The position numbers were made by a program, and so were the translations under genes. The notes below the pieces were generated by a model, which was not told the DNA's origin, did no database searches, and worked only from the letters and a program-made list of their open reading frames with translations. From Tilletiopsis washingtonensis (Eukaryota > Basidiomycota > Exobasidiomycetes > Entylomatales): a stretch of DNA of 64,000 nucleotides. The stretch lies in the NCBI RefSeq assembly GCF_003144115.1, contig NW_020312005.1, positions 115,137-179,136 of the forward strand, read 5' to 3'. Positions 20,038 to 30,999 of the stretch are shown here, one piece after another. Position 1 is the first letter of the stretch; each line of letters starts with the position of its first letter.

Positions 20038-22246
20038 ATGTCGCCGCTGTCGTGGCTGTGGGGCACGCGCCTCGAGGCCGCGCCCGGCCAGTGCGCCACG
20101 CCGTGCGCCTTGCCGGCGCTCTCCAGCGACGCCGTGCGTCCACCAGCGAGCCCGCGCAGCTACACACACATCATCGTCGGCGCAGGCACCGCCGGCTGTG
20201 TGCTGGCCTCGCGCCTCACCGAGGACCCGGGCTGCCGCGTGCTGCTGCTCAACCCCGGCCCGCGTGTCAACGACGTGCTCTCGCGCATCCCGCTCATGAG
20301 CATTGCGCGCTCCTACACGCCCTACTACGCCTACCGCATCGACAGCGTGCCGCAGCGCGGCCTCGACCCGCCGCGCACCGTCAGCATGGTCGCCGGCCGG
20401 TGAGCAGCGCCTCGTCATTTGTCTATTTCATGCTGACAGTCTGATGTAGCATCGTAGGTGGCTCGAGGTGAGAGCCGCGCATGTATGCCACTCTATCGGG
20501 CTCACACCTGTGCAGCGCCATCAACGCCTCCGTCTACACCATCGGACCTGATGTCGAGCTCGATGCGTGGGCGGAGCAGCTCGGTGCGCCCAGCTGGAGC
20601 GCTGCGTCCTTCAAGGCCCTATTTGCGCTGCCGCGCCACCGCGGCCAGAAGGACGATGCGCCGGGCCCGTGGCACACCAGCCAGCCCGTCGAGCACCTCT
20701 ACCCGCTCACGCGCCACGTGCTGCGGGCCCTGCGCGAGGCTGGCGTGCCCAACGTCGACAATCCGCACGCCGGCGAGGGCGGGCCCGTCGGCACAGGGAG
20801 CTTCATCGTCCAGCAAACGCACTTTCCAGACGGCACAAAGGCGCACGCCGGCAATGCGTTCCTCACCGACTCGGTGCTCGCGCGCCCAAACTTGACGGTC
20901 CGTGGCGCCGTTACCATGGAATGCCCCTGCTGACAAAGTTCGCAGCTCTGCACGGGCGTCAGCGTGCGGCGCATCTACTTTGACACGGCCGGCAACGGGC
21001 CGGTGTGCAAGGGCGTCTTCTTCGAGGATGGCTATTCGGGTGCGTTGCAGCACGACCCATTCGAGTAAGAGCTGACCCGTCCACAGGCAATGCCTTCTTT
21101 GCCGCCGCCTCGAGTACCATCCTGTCTGCCGGCTGCTTCCACACACCGCACCTGCTGCAGCACAGCGGCATCGGGCCACGCTCGCTCCTCGAGCCACACG
21201 GCATCCCCGTGCTGCGCGAGCACCCGCACATCGGCGCCGGCCTGCAGGACCACGTAGCGGTGCCGCTGCAGTTCCTCGTGCCGTACGCCGACTCGTCCAT
21301 CGCCACGGCCGACGGCATCCGCGCGGCATGGTACGGCCTGCGCCACGCCTGGGACTACTTTGTGCACGGCACGGGCAGCCTCTGCGCCGCCGGCTTCATG
21401 GAGGGCGCCGCGTGGTTCTCGACGCACGACCTCGTCGAGGAGGCCGACGGCTCGCTGCGCGTCAAGTGCAAGGACCCACGGAGCAGCGTGGTGCGTGCGG
21501 CATCGAAGAGGCGCGGGGTGAGCTTACGCTGACATCTGCACGCAGGCCGACATTGAGCTGCTCTTCACTACCTTGTGGGTGTGGTTGGCGCATCACAGAC
21601 GCGCTTGAGCTCACTCTGTGCCCGCAGCTGGCTAGACGAGGCCCTGCCGCGCTACGCCGGCATGGAGGACGGCACGATGGGCGTGTCAGGCATGCTCGTC
21701 GTGCTCACCCAGCCAGCGTCGTCTGGCAGCGTGGCGCCATCATCGGCCGACCCGCGCGATCCCCCGCTGCTCGACGCCGGCTACCTGACGGACGCGGACG
21801 GCTCGGACGTGGCACGCCTCTCGCGAGCCGTCAAGTTCGCCATGGGCCTGGCACACGGCATCAACCAGAGCGGCTACACGTGGATGCCCGCCTCGGTGCC
21901 CGGCCGCGACGCCATGAGCGGCGCATGGACGTTCGAGGGACACGAGGACGTCACGCGCGACATGAAGCCGACCGACTTCCTCGACCCGCACCTCGTGCCC
22001 GACGCCGCCGTTGAGGCGTACGTGCGGCGCCATGCACGCGCCATCTACCACGGCACATCGACGTGCGCCATGACGGCGCGTAGCGAGCGCAAGCTCGGCG
22101 TCGACCCCGAGACCCTCTCGCTCGACGCTGTGCGCGGCTTGCGCGTCTGCGATGCCTCCGTCTTTCCTGCCGTGCCGAGCACGCACCCGCAGAGCCTCGT
22201 CGTCGCCATGGCCGAGAAGCTCGCGCGCCAGATGCGCAGCGAGTAG
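20038..22246 (+). CDS. GMC-family FAD oxidoreductase
   Basis: Glucose-methanol-choline oxidoreductases use FAD to oxidise alcohols or sugars. The N-terminal dinucleotide fold is [21 protein letters not shown]; the family signature is [15 protein letters not shown]; the second signature is [19 protein letters not shown]; the C-terminal catalytic region has YHGTSTCAM and [11 protein letters not shown]. Exons 20038-20399, 20450-20467, 20516-20897, 20946-21039, 21087-21490, 21546-21574 and 21628-22246 give 635 aa. The second exon is just 18 nt and is needed to restore VGGSS. No signal peptide is obvious, so it may act inside the cell. Substrate (choline, aryl alcohol, sugar) cannot be told. Its stop lies 45 bp from the stop of the convergent phospholipase gene. 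Confidence 0.92.
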
Positions 22247-22291
22247 CTCGCAATCTATGTATACCAGGGCCACTCTGTCTGTTCTCCCTCG

Positions 22292-25200
22292 TCACTCCGA
22301 GCGCTCTAGTCGCTGGCGTGCCTGCGTCAGCGCCTCGCGCGAGCTGAAGAGTGTGGCGAGGAAGAAGTCGGCAAAGCCGGCGTCTGTCCAGCTGTGAGGC
22401 AGAGCGTCAGCCGACGTCAAGCAGCGGAGGCCAAGCGAGACGCACTATCCTGCGTGGCTGTAGAGCATTTCCTGCGTCGCTGCGTCAGCAAGGAGCCTGT
22501 GCTGAGCGGTCTAGCGATACTCGACTGACGAGGTATTGATGTGACAGGAGCGTAGGCTGCAGCGGGATGACATAGTCGACGGAGCCGAGCGGTGAGAGAG
22601 CGCGGATGCGTCGCTCGGCGCGGTCCCGCTCCTCCTCGGTGAGCGTGGGTGCGCCAGCGCTCGTGGGCGTCGGCGGGTCGGTGGCGGACTGCGGCGGCCT
22701 GGGCTCGTCCATGGAGCCGCGCGGCGACGCCTCGGCGCTTGACGAGCCGACTGTGGAGGCGGAGCGAGCGCCACGGCGCTCGGCGTACGCTGGCTTGGCC
22801 TTGCGCGGCGTCAGTCGCTGCAGCCACTTCGGGTTCGCCGAGCCGGTTGACGTGCTGGGCTCGGCGCTGCCGAGCGTCTCGAGACCGCCGCCGTCCGGCG
22901 CGTCCTTCTCGTCTTGAGTCGCCGCGGCAGGTGCGTGCGAGGAGCGGCCCCAGGACGCAAAGATGCCGCCGCTGGACGTGCCGGACGCCAGTGCGCCGGG
23001 CTGCCCGCGCAGTATCGACGCCACAGCACGCGAGATGACAACCGGCCGAATGACCTGTGCAAGCCTGCAGAGAAATGTCAGGCGGCCGCACAGCTGCTGA
23101 ACTACCGCGTAGCTCACTTTGCGTCTGCCGTGAGAGTCAGCCAAGCTCACATTCCACGCGCCACAGCTCCACACTCACCGACACATGGGTTCAAGCGCGT
23201 GCCGACCGGATCCGTGGCGGAGAAGATGTTGAAGATGCTATGAAGACCCGGCGTCAGCTGCAACATCTCTTTGCATGCCTCGAGCCACTCACCGATCGAC
23301 GGCCAAGCAGCCGTAGCGTCCTGCGCGCACGACTGACTCGTCCTTGGCGTCGCCCTGCGTGCCCTCCCGCCCACGTCGCGCAATGAGCTGCGCGCGGTTG
23401 AGCCACATGAAAAGAGAGACGGGCGAGCCGAGCAGGTAGAGACTGCACACGTCAAACGCCAGCTGCGACTCGTACGAGCTCGGCTTGGCCGCGGCGTGCG
23501 TGGGTTGCGCCGAGAGTCTCAAGGAAACACGTCAGCGCTGGAACGGCCTGAAGTGCCAAGGCAGCTCACACATCCGTGGCGATGGCCGCGCCGAGACTGT
23601 GCGCGATCAGATGTGTCTTGCCGCCCTTCTCGAGGAACTCGCTGTGCCAACACGCTATCAGCGAGACTCGGTCTTAGTGCGTCGTCCAAGCCTTGGCACG
23701 CACGGATTGCGCTGCATGAACAAGCGCCAGACAAAGTTCGTCTGAGCGCGCACGCGGTTCAAGATTTCCGCCTGTGTTCGAGCCATCGTCAGCGGAAGAG
23801 GCGCGCAAGCGAGTGCTATGTGGCACGCACTCGATGCTGCGAGAGGTAGAAGGGGATGTCGAGGAAGACGCCAGAAATCTGTGGAGCGAAGGAATGAGTC
23901 CGTCGGACGAGAAGCTTAGTGCATGCTGCATCGACTGACAAGCTGCTTGACAAGCGGGATCTGGCGGCGACGGGAGCTGTCAGCAGCGGTGCAATTATCC
24001 TGGCGCTTCTCTACACACGCTGTCCTTCTCGCCCGCGCCAAAGATCTGGTCGAGCTGGAACACGTTGTCAAAGTGCTCGCCGTCGGCATCCTCCTCTGCG
24101 CGCGGCGGCTCAAAGTCCTCGAGCGTGGCGCGCCACATGACAGGCAGGAACTGCACGCGCTTGCCGGCCAGCAGAGAAGCCATGCCGCCGCCGCCGACGT
24201 CCGAGGGTGGAGCGGCTGAGGCGCGCTTGGCCATGAGGGAGCGCATGTTGGAGACTCTGCAGGGACACCTGGTGAGCAGCAGTCGAGCAGGCAGCAACGT
24301 GAACGCTCACGCAAGGGCAAAGTCCATCGACTTCCACTCTTCGGCTAGCTTCTGCCCGATGCCGTGCCAGACCTGCGCTAGGTGATCAGCTGTGGCTCAT
24401 ACGCAGCCGGGCGTCAGACCTCACCAGCACTGTGCGAAGATGTCAGCCATGCAACGGTCAGGCCTCACGCAAGATCCACTCACCGAGATGCTCCGGCCCG
24501 TCATCTTCCTCCTCCACCTCCTTCTCCGGCTCGTACTCCTCGTCCTCGTTGGCCGCAAGGCCGGCGCTCTCCTTGCTGCGCTCCTCCTCGGCCTCCTTGC
24601 GCTCGCCGCCGACGGCCTTGAGGCCGCTGGCCTGCATGCGCGCGTCATCCACTGCTGCCTTGAGGCTGGCCGCATCATCGCCCTTGGTGAAGGCAGAGAG
24701 ACTGGCCGCCGACGACGTGAGCGCCGTCAGCCGCGTGCCGAGGTTGCCAAAGAGCCCGCTGCTCGTGGACGCGGAGGACGTCGAGGCACTGCGCTCCTTC
24801 TTCGTCTCGGCCGGCGGTGCAGCATCGCTCGCTTCAGAGGCCGCCGGCTCTGCTGTAGCCGCCGCGCCACCTTCTGATGCGGCTTCGTCTTGCGGCTTTG
24901 GCTCCTCCTTGGTATCGACCGCATCAGCAGCCTGCTGTTCTGTTTTCTCCGCGGTGCCTGTCTCTGTCTTCTCTGCACTAGTCTCCTCGAGCTTTGGCCG
25001 CCCCTTCTCCAAGCTCCGCCGGATGCGCTCCTTGGGTGTGAGGTTGCGCTGCGCAATGGCCTCCTGCTCCGTCTCCGTCGACTGCTCCTTGAGCTCGCGC
25101 GCCGCCTCGGCGGCATTGGCCTTGGCCGCGGCGCTCTGCGGCTTCTTGGCGGGTGCCGGCGCTGCAGCGCTTGGCTCCTTGCCGCGCGTGCCGAGCAGAC

Positions 25201-26246
25201 GGCGTGCGTTGTCGAAGCCGCGTGCCAGGAGCGTGCCTCCCTGTGGCCTGCATCAGCATTCCGCACCCCGCCTCTGTGCACTCCCAGCTCACCGAGTGCT
25301 CGCCCGCCCATGCCGTCCAGAGCATCTTGCCCATGCGCGTGCCCACATCCTCGCGGTACAGGCGCGCCAAGTGCGGGCCGAGGAAGATGACGTAGGCGCC
25401 GGGCATGCTGGCGAGGTGGCACTGCAGCTTCGCCTCGGCGTCGGCGCCCTGCGACACGGACGCGCGCAGCTCGTCGGCGTACGACGGCAGCCATGGCCGG
25501 ATGGACCTGCAGGGCGATGCATCAGTGGCATGCGCAATCGGTGTGCAGACGCGCGCATGCTCACCCATACAGCTCCTCGAGCTCAAGCGCGACGGCATCG
25601 CTCAGCGGCGAGAGCTTGCTGGCGTCGAGGAACCAGGTGCCGCGACGCACAGGCGTCGGCGCGCTCTTCCAGAAGACGGGTGAGAGCTGCGGCGGAGAGC
25701 TATCAGCGGTGGTGCAGATGTTGTGGGCATAGCGCTAGCTACGGCTGTCCTGAGCCATGCGACGACGAGCGTGGCTTGCGCCGTGGTCGTGACAGCTGCG
25801 GCCCTGCCTGCGCGGTCGCACATGGCTCGCGGCATTGGCGTTGCCGCAGCGCACCTGCGGCCTGCCGCATGCCCCTCCAATCTGCGTCCGCACTGCTGCA
25901 TGCCTGGTCCGCCACGCACCTGCAGCTTGCGCAGGTCGACCTCGTACAGGCGGTCCTCGGCGACGGGCACGCGCCAGCTCTCGAGGGCGCGGTCGGGGTC
26001 GGGCGCCGGCTGCGCGGCGTCTTTGTCCTTGCTCTCGGCCCACGCCTTGCGCTCCTCTGCGCTCCTCTCCCAGCCGCGCTGCAGCACGCGGTCGTCGCGC
26101 GCACCAAACGCCGCCCAGCTGCTCGCCTTGGCGTCGGCGGCGTGCAGCCAGCGGTGCTGCAGCGGCGGCACGGCGGCGTGCAGGCTCGGCGTCGAGGCGG
26201 CGCGCAGGAAGCGCGCGCGCTGCGGCGTCGGCTGCTCGGCGGCCAT
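22292..26246 (-). CDS. DDHD-domain phospholipase A1-like protein
   Basis: Intracellular phospholipases of this type (fungal YOR022C, animal DDHD1/2) cut acyl chains from phospholipids. The start at 26246 is followed by an N-terminal Trp-rich block (HRWLHAADAKASSW, LQRGW), then WFLDASKLSPLSDAVALELEEL, then a long Glu/Lys/Ala/Ser-rich disordered insert (about 25150-24480), then VWHGIGQKLAEEW, VQFLPVMWRATLEDF and the lipase elbow HLIAHSLGAAIATD. The DDHD-like region has LYLLGSPVSLFMWLNRAQ and FNIFSATDPVGTRLNP. The last exon ends WTDAGFADFFLATLF. There are about a dozen exons; the internal boundaries were traced by eye and are less certain than the ends. The nucleophile elbow is AHSLG, not the commoner GHSLG. 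Convergent with the GMC gene. Confidence 0.85.
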
Positions 26247-27058
26247 GCTGGCGAGGAGCAGCTGCAGCAGCGACGCGGCGGGCGGAGTGTGTGTGCGGTG
26301 GTCGCTGCCGGAAGAGCAGCGGCGGCGGTGGTGGTGGTGGCCGGGACGCAGGACAGCACGCACGAGGCCCGGCGTGTCCGGCGCGCGCCGCCTCCACACG
26401 GCACGCGCCGCACGCAGCGCGCAGTAAGAGTCGCCCAGCCTCATCGCATGCGCCGTGCTGTGCCGCTGCTTGTGCGGCGCAGAGGATGGGGCAGTGAGAG
26501 GGTGGAGCAAGCAAGTGGAGCGACGCTGACGAGAACGTCTGGCCCAGCCATGACCTGTCCATCACCGCGCGTGCCGACGAGTGCGCAAGGAGCCGGATCT
26601 GCTGGCCGCAAAGCACGGCACTCTGGTCCTGCATCTCCGCACAGGGGCGTGTGACCAGCCCGTTGCGTCCTCGAGCCGCGCCTGACGCCGGCCGCGCTTG
26701 CCTGTCCACTCCGCAGGGCCTCACTGCATTCTGGCGGTCAAGGGGACGCTCTGTGCCTGCCTGAACAGGGACAGAGAGAGGTGTGGGCTGGAGGTGCTTA
26801 TCTCGGGACGGCGTAGGAGCGGTGATGCGGTCCCACACTCGACTGCGTGGGAACGGCGGCGCACCGCCGTGCCGCTTTCAACTTGCGGCGCGGCAGCAGC
26901 AGCCCGGCACTCAGACTCGGCGTGGTGCGGGGAACTCGCCGAGCGGCCTTGCTCGGCTCCGGTCAGCCAGTTGCAGCGGGCAGGCCAGCAGCCCAGAAAG
27001 GCAGCTTGGAGGCAGATCTCGCCAGGGCAGCGCCTCTCTCTCCACCACCACCACCGCC
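26247..27058. other. Divergent promoter region DDHD/SDR
   Basis: About 810 bp. It holds a GC palindrome (CGGCGCGCGCCG at 26379-26390, 133-144 bp from the DDHD start) and the second copy of a dispersed repeat (26768-26840). No gene is visible. Confidence 0.5.
26768..26840 (+). repeat. Dispersed repeat, copy 2
   Basis: Matches 15904-15972. The shared core is GGCGTAGGAGCGGTGATGCG followed by GTCCCACACT. It lies 220-290 bp upstream of the SDR start codon, so here it could also be part of a promoter. Confidence 0.6.
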
Positions 27059-28425
27059 ATGCCGCCGATCCCCAGCATCTACGACACGCACTGCGCCGGC
27101 GCCGGCCTGCTCGCCAGCACGCCCGTGTGGGGCGCCTTCAAGCGCTTCCGCCACCGCTACTTCAGCGACGACGCCAACGCGTTCCCCGAGCCGCCGGCGT
27201 GCGACCTCACGGGGCAGAACGTCATCGTCTCGGGCGCCAACTCGGGCATCGGCTTCGAAGCGGCGGCACTGTTCGCCGCGCGCGGCGCCAGCGTCGTCCT
27301 CGCCTGCCGCGCGCCGCCGCCGCACGAGCCGCACCCCGACGCCGCCATCGACAGCATCCTGGCGCGCCACAGGCACGTCAAGCGCGAGAACCTCGAGTGG
27401 TGGACGCTCGACTGCGGCGACAGGCAGAGCATCCTGGCCTTTGGGCGGCGCTGGCGCGAGAGCGGGCGCACGTGCGACATTCTGTGCAACAATGCCGGCA
27501 GTGCCTTTGGCGCCCTCATCCACACCAAGGACGGCGTCGAGCTGACGCGGCAGGTGAGCCGCGCGAGAGCCAGGCCTCGCGAGCCTGCCGAGTGCTCACA
27601 CCCGCCGGCAGGTCAACTTCCTCTCGCACTGCCTCCTCACCTTCCTCATCCTGCCGTCCATGCGCAACGCCAAGGCGCCGCGCGTCGTCAACACGTGCAG
27701 CATCTTCCACTTTGGCGGGCGCCTCGACTTCAGCAACATGGACTACGAGCGCGCACCCAAGACGGCGCGCGGCCTCGGCGGCACGCTGAGCTACTGCGAC
27801 AGCAAGGTGAGCAGCGAGGGGCCGGGCGGTGGCCAAAGCTGCAGGGGACACCAGCGTGGTAACCCGCAGTGGCCACCGCCTGCGGCTGGACAGACCTCCT
27901 GCTGACACCTGACCCAGCTCTGGCTGCTGATGTGGACGCGCGAGCTGCAGAAGCGCCTCTCGCGCTCGCAGCACTACCGCCACGTCATCGCACACGGCGT
28001 GCACCCCGGCGTGAGTAGCGATCCTCGCTTGTACCTCTGCACCGCACACTCATCCTCCGCAGTTCGTGAGCACCAACATCTGGAACCAGCCGCACATCAA
28101 GGAGCTGCCGTGGGTGCTGCAGTGGCTGCTCGTCAAGGTCATCGGCCTCTTCTCCATCTCGCCGCAGCAGGGCTCGCTGTGCCTCACGTACGCCGCGCTG
28201 CACCCGGCCTACGGCTTCACGCCCGCGCAGCTCGCCGAGTACCCGGCGCGCGGCGAGAGCGCCAAGATTGGCGGCCTCTTCTTCAACCGCACCAAGCCCG
28301 GCGTCACGCGCCCCGAGGTCGACGACCCCGTCGCGACGGCGCGCCTCTTCGAGCGCGCGCTGCAGGACGTCGGCGGCAAGGAGGTCGCCGAGGACGTGCC
28401 GGGCGCCGCGCCGGGCCTGGAGTGA
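27059..28425 (+). CDS. Short-chain dehydrogenase/reductase
   Basis: A classical SDR of the retinol-dehydrogenase-like kind. The cofactor motif is NVIVSGANSGIGFE (TGxxxGxG type), followed by NNAG and the catalytic YCDSK (YxxxK), with the preceding Ser in CSIFHFGG. Exons 27059-27553, 27612-27806, 27918-28010 and 28063-28425 give 381 aa, longer than the 250-300 typical of the family because of an N-terminal 50 residues and a C-terminal segment with a hydrophobic stretch (WVLQWLLVKVIGLFSI) that may lie on a membrane. The substrate is unknown. It is convergent with the following dioxygenase (132 bp apart). Confidence 0.9.
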
Positions 28426-28557
28426 CGTGGCATAGACGTAGCCCGGATCTGCTTATGTATGCGCAATGGACCGCGTGCGTAGCGTGGCCAGAGCTGTTCT
28501 CAGGCACGGCCGGGTGTCCAAGTGGGTATAAGTTGCCGCGTCTGCCCGCCAGAAGCG

Positions 28558-30068
28558 TCATGCGACATCGGTGTGCCATCGCTGCACGACATTGGCTGTG
28601 CGCTCATCGCGGTAAGCGCGCTGCGCCACCCTAGCACCACACCACTCACGATGGCTGCGCGAGATGCCGCGCCATGCCACGGCGCCAAACGGCTCCTCGG
28701 CGGCGCCCCAGAGGTCCTGCGCCGGCACGTCGGACTTGCGCGCCTCCAGTGCCTTGGCGCCGCTGTTGCCCAGCAGCGACTCCGGCAGCGGCTCGACGAC
28801 GGAGCTGAGCGCGGGCATGGAGAAGAATGCGACCTGTCGGTGAGGGAAGAAGTGCAGAGCGCAGAGCGCAACAATGGAGAGCGACACAGCCATCAGCACT
28901 TGCACGCCCCTCGCCTCGCCGCTGCGACGCACCGAGTAGCGTTCCTGGCCGCCGGCCTCGCTGCGCACGCGGTGCGTCGCCGCCACCAGGGCGCCGCGCG
29001 AGACGCGCTCCAGCTGCTGGCCGGCATTGACGACGATGCAGCCAGGGCGGTGCGGCACGTCGACCCACTCGCCGGTGCCCAGCTGCACCTGCAGGCCCTT
29101 CGCTGTGTCCGTCGCTAGCAGTGTGAGCCTGCGAGGGCCGTCAGCAACGCAAGCAAGGGGCCGGAGCAGAGACCGCTCACCAGCCGCCGTCCTTGTGTGC
29201 GCCGACGCCCTGCTCGCCTTTCCTCTCTGTGCCATCCACTGCACTGCCGGCCGGGTAGCGGATGGCCTTCATGCGCGCGTAGCCGTCGTCCTGCTCGGAG
29301 CGCATGTAGCACTCCAGCGCGCCAGCTGGCAGCTGCAACGCCGCCTCGAGCGCCCGTGTCAGCTGCGCCGCCAGCTGCTGTGCGGCGGCAAAGTAGGCGA
29401 GCGTGGTGTCGCGGTGCGCCGGCAGCGCGGCGTCGGGCAAAAACTGGTTCGGGCCCAGCAGGCGGTGCGGCACAAACGATGACGAAGGCCGCGAGGACAC
29501 TTCGGGTGCGTAGTCGATCTGCGCCGTGGGACGGAGCGTCAGCGGCGACGGCGGCGGCAGCGCGCGCTCTGCGCCGCACCTGGTCGCGGTGGTCCGTCTG
29601 GCCCTGCGTCAGCTCGCTGCCGAAGGGCGAGTAGCCGCTGCGGGAAGGCACGTCAGCCGCGGCGTGCTCCAGCATCCAGAGCTCCACGTCTGCTCCTGCG
29701 CTGCACTGATGCTGCTGCACGCGACCGATTCCACTGCGCCTCTGGACGCATTCAGCCTCTTCTCCCACCGCCGCCCCTCCTTGTGTGCTCCTCTGCTCCG
29801 CTCACTCTCTCTCTCTCTCTCTGCCCGCTCTCCGTGTCACGTACCGGAATGCGGCGCTCTGCTCCATGGCGATGCGCATGCGCGTCTCGCGCGGCAGGGC
29901 AAAGAAGGCGTGCGAGAGGGCAAAGATGTCCTGCCGCAGCGCCTCGAGCGGCGAGGCGGCGAGATAGACGAAGCCGACGTGCTGCATGGCGTGCAGCAGC
30001 TGTGCCAGTGCCGCCGGCTCGTGTGCGGCGAGGGCGGCGTGGTCGATGCTGGGCCAGGCGGCGGACAT
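28558..30068 (-). CDS. 2OG-Fe(II) dioxygenase, isopenicillin-N-synthase-like
   Basis: The N-terminal non-haem dioxygenase region is LLHAMQHVGFVYLAAS with FFALPRETR; the core has GAHKDGGWLTLLATD (HxD), SRGALVAATHRV (distal His) and ERYSVAFFSMP (the RxS pair that binds 2-oxoglutarate). Such enzymes oxidise small molecules, often in secondary metabolism or nucleobase use. Five exons start at 30068 and end at 28558; the large first intron (from 29844) contains a CT microsatellite (29805-29822), and the last intron stays in frame but splits RYS from VAFF. The substrate is not predictable. It faces away from the aldose epimerase across 930 bp. Confidence 0.87.
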
Positions 30069-30999
30069 GATGGTGGTGGTGCAGAAGAAAGAGCGGGGCC
30101 AGCGGCAGCCGTGTCTGATGGGCGCCGCGTGCAGGTGTGGGCGCGGCGAGCACGCCATCCACTTCCAGGCCGCCGAGGTGCTCCGTGCGCCGCGGCCAGC
30201 CGTACGAGGTGCTCCGTGCGCCGCCGCGTGCGCGGCCAGCTGGGTGCGCCTTAAGTTTGAGTTGTCCCTTTTGTATTCACCGCCTGGCGCAACCAGACAA
30301 GATGATGCTTCTTCTTCTCTCGCCAGTGCAGAATTGCCGGTGCTGCATGCGTGGTCCGGCGCGGCATGGCATTCTCTGAGCTGCGTGCAGCCGAAGGTGT
30401 CAGTGAGCGCACAGACAGGTGTGTGTTCGCCGATGCCAAGCCGGCGGAGCGCGGTGAGAGCATGCACATGTACCTCGGGGAGCGAGCGTGCGAAGTCTGG
30501 CCTCGCTGCTGAGACGCAAAAGAGGGCGTGAATGAGGGCCGAGCGAAGAGGAAGCTGCTGGAGACAGGAAGACTCAAAGGCAAGGGCGAGATTGCCGCAC
30601 CCCGCAGTGAGGTCCGCACGAGCCGCTGTACCCCGCAAGCAGAAGGTCTCGCCGAGCAAGCCTAGCGCCGGAAATCTGTAAATCAGCGGATCAGCGCCGA
30701 GGCGGGTAGAGGCAGGACGCGAGCCGCCGCCGTGCGGTGACGCATGGATGATGGCCGACGTGCGGCGGAAGCGCCGCAGATGCGGTGCGGAGTGCAGCGC
30801 GCTAGCCGCTTCTCCCGCCGCGTTCCTCGCATCACTCGCACCTCTCCACACCACTGACACCGCCGAGGGGCCACAGCCGCAACCAGAGACGCAGCACCTG
30901 GCAGCGGCAAGAGGAGTGGCGAGCGAGGCACACATAAAGCGCGCTGCGAGGGGCACGGGCTGTCGCACGCACCCCCATCCTCCAGCCCCCTCTTCGACG
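30069..30999. other. Intergenic between dioxygenase and aldose-1-epimerase
   Basis: About 930 bp. It contains a 20-bp direct repeat, CGAGGTGCTCCGTGCGCCGC, at 30174-30193 and 30205-30224 (period 31 bp), about 110-155 bp from the dioxygenase start. An open minus-strand frame runs through most of the region but has no motif I recognise. Confidence 0.5.
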
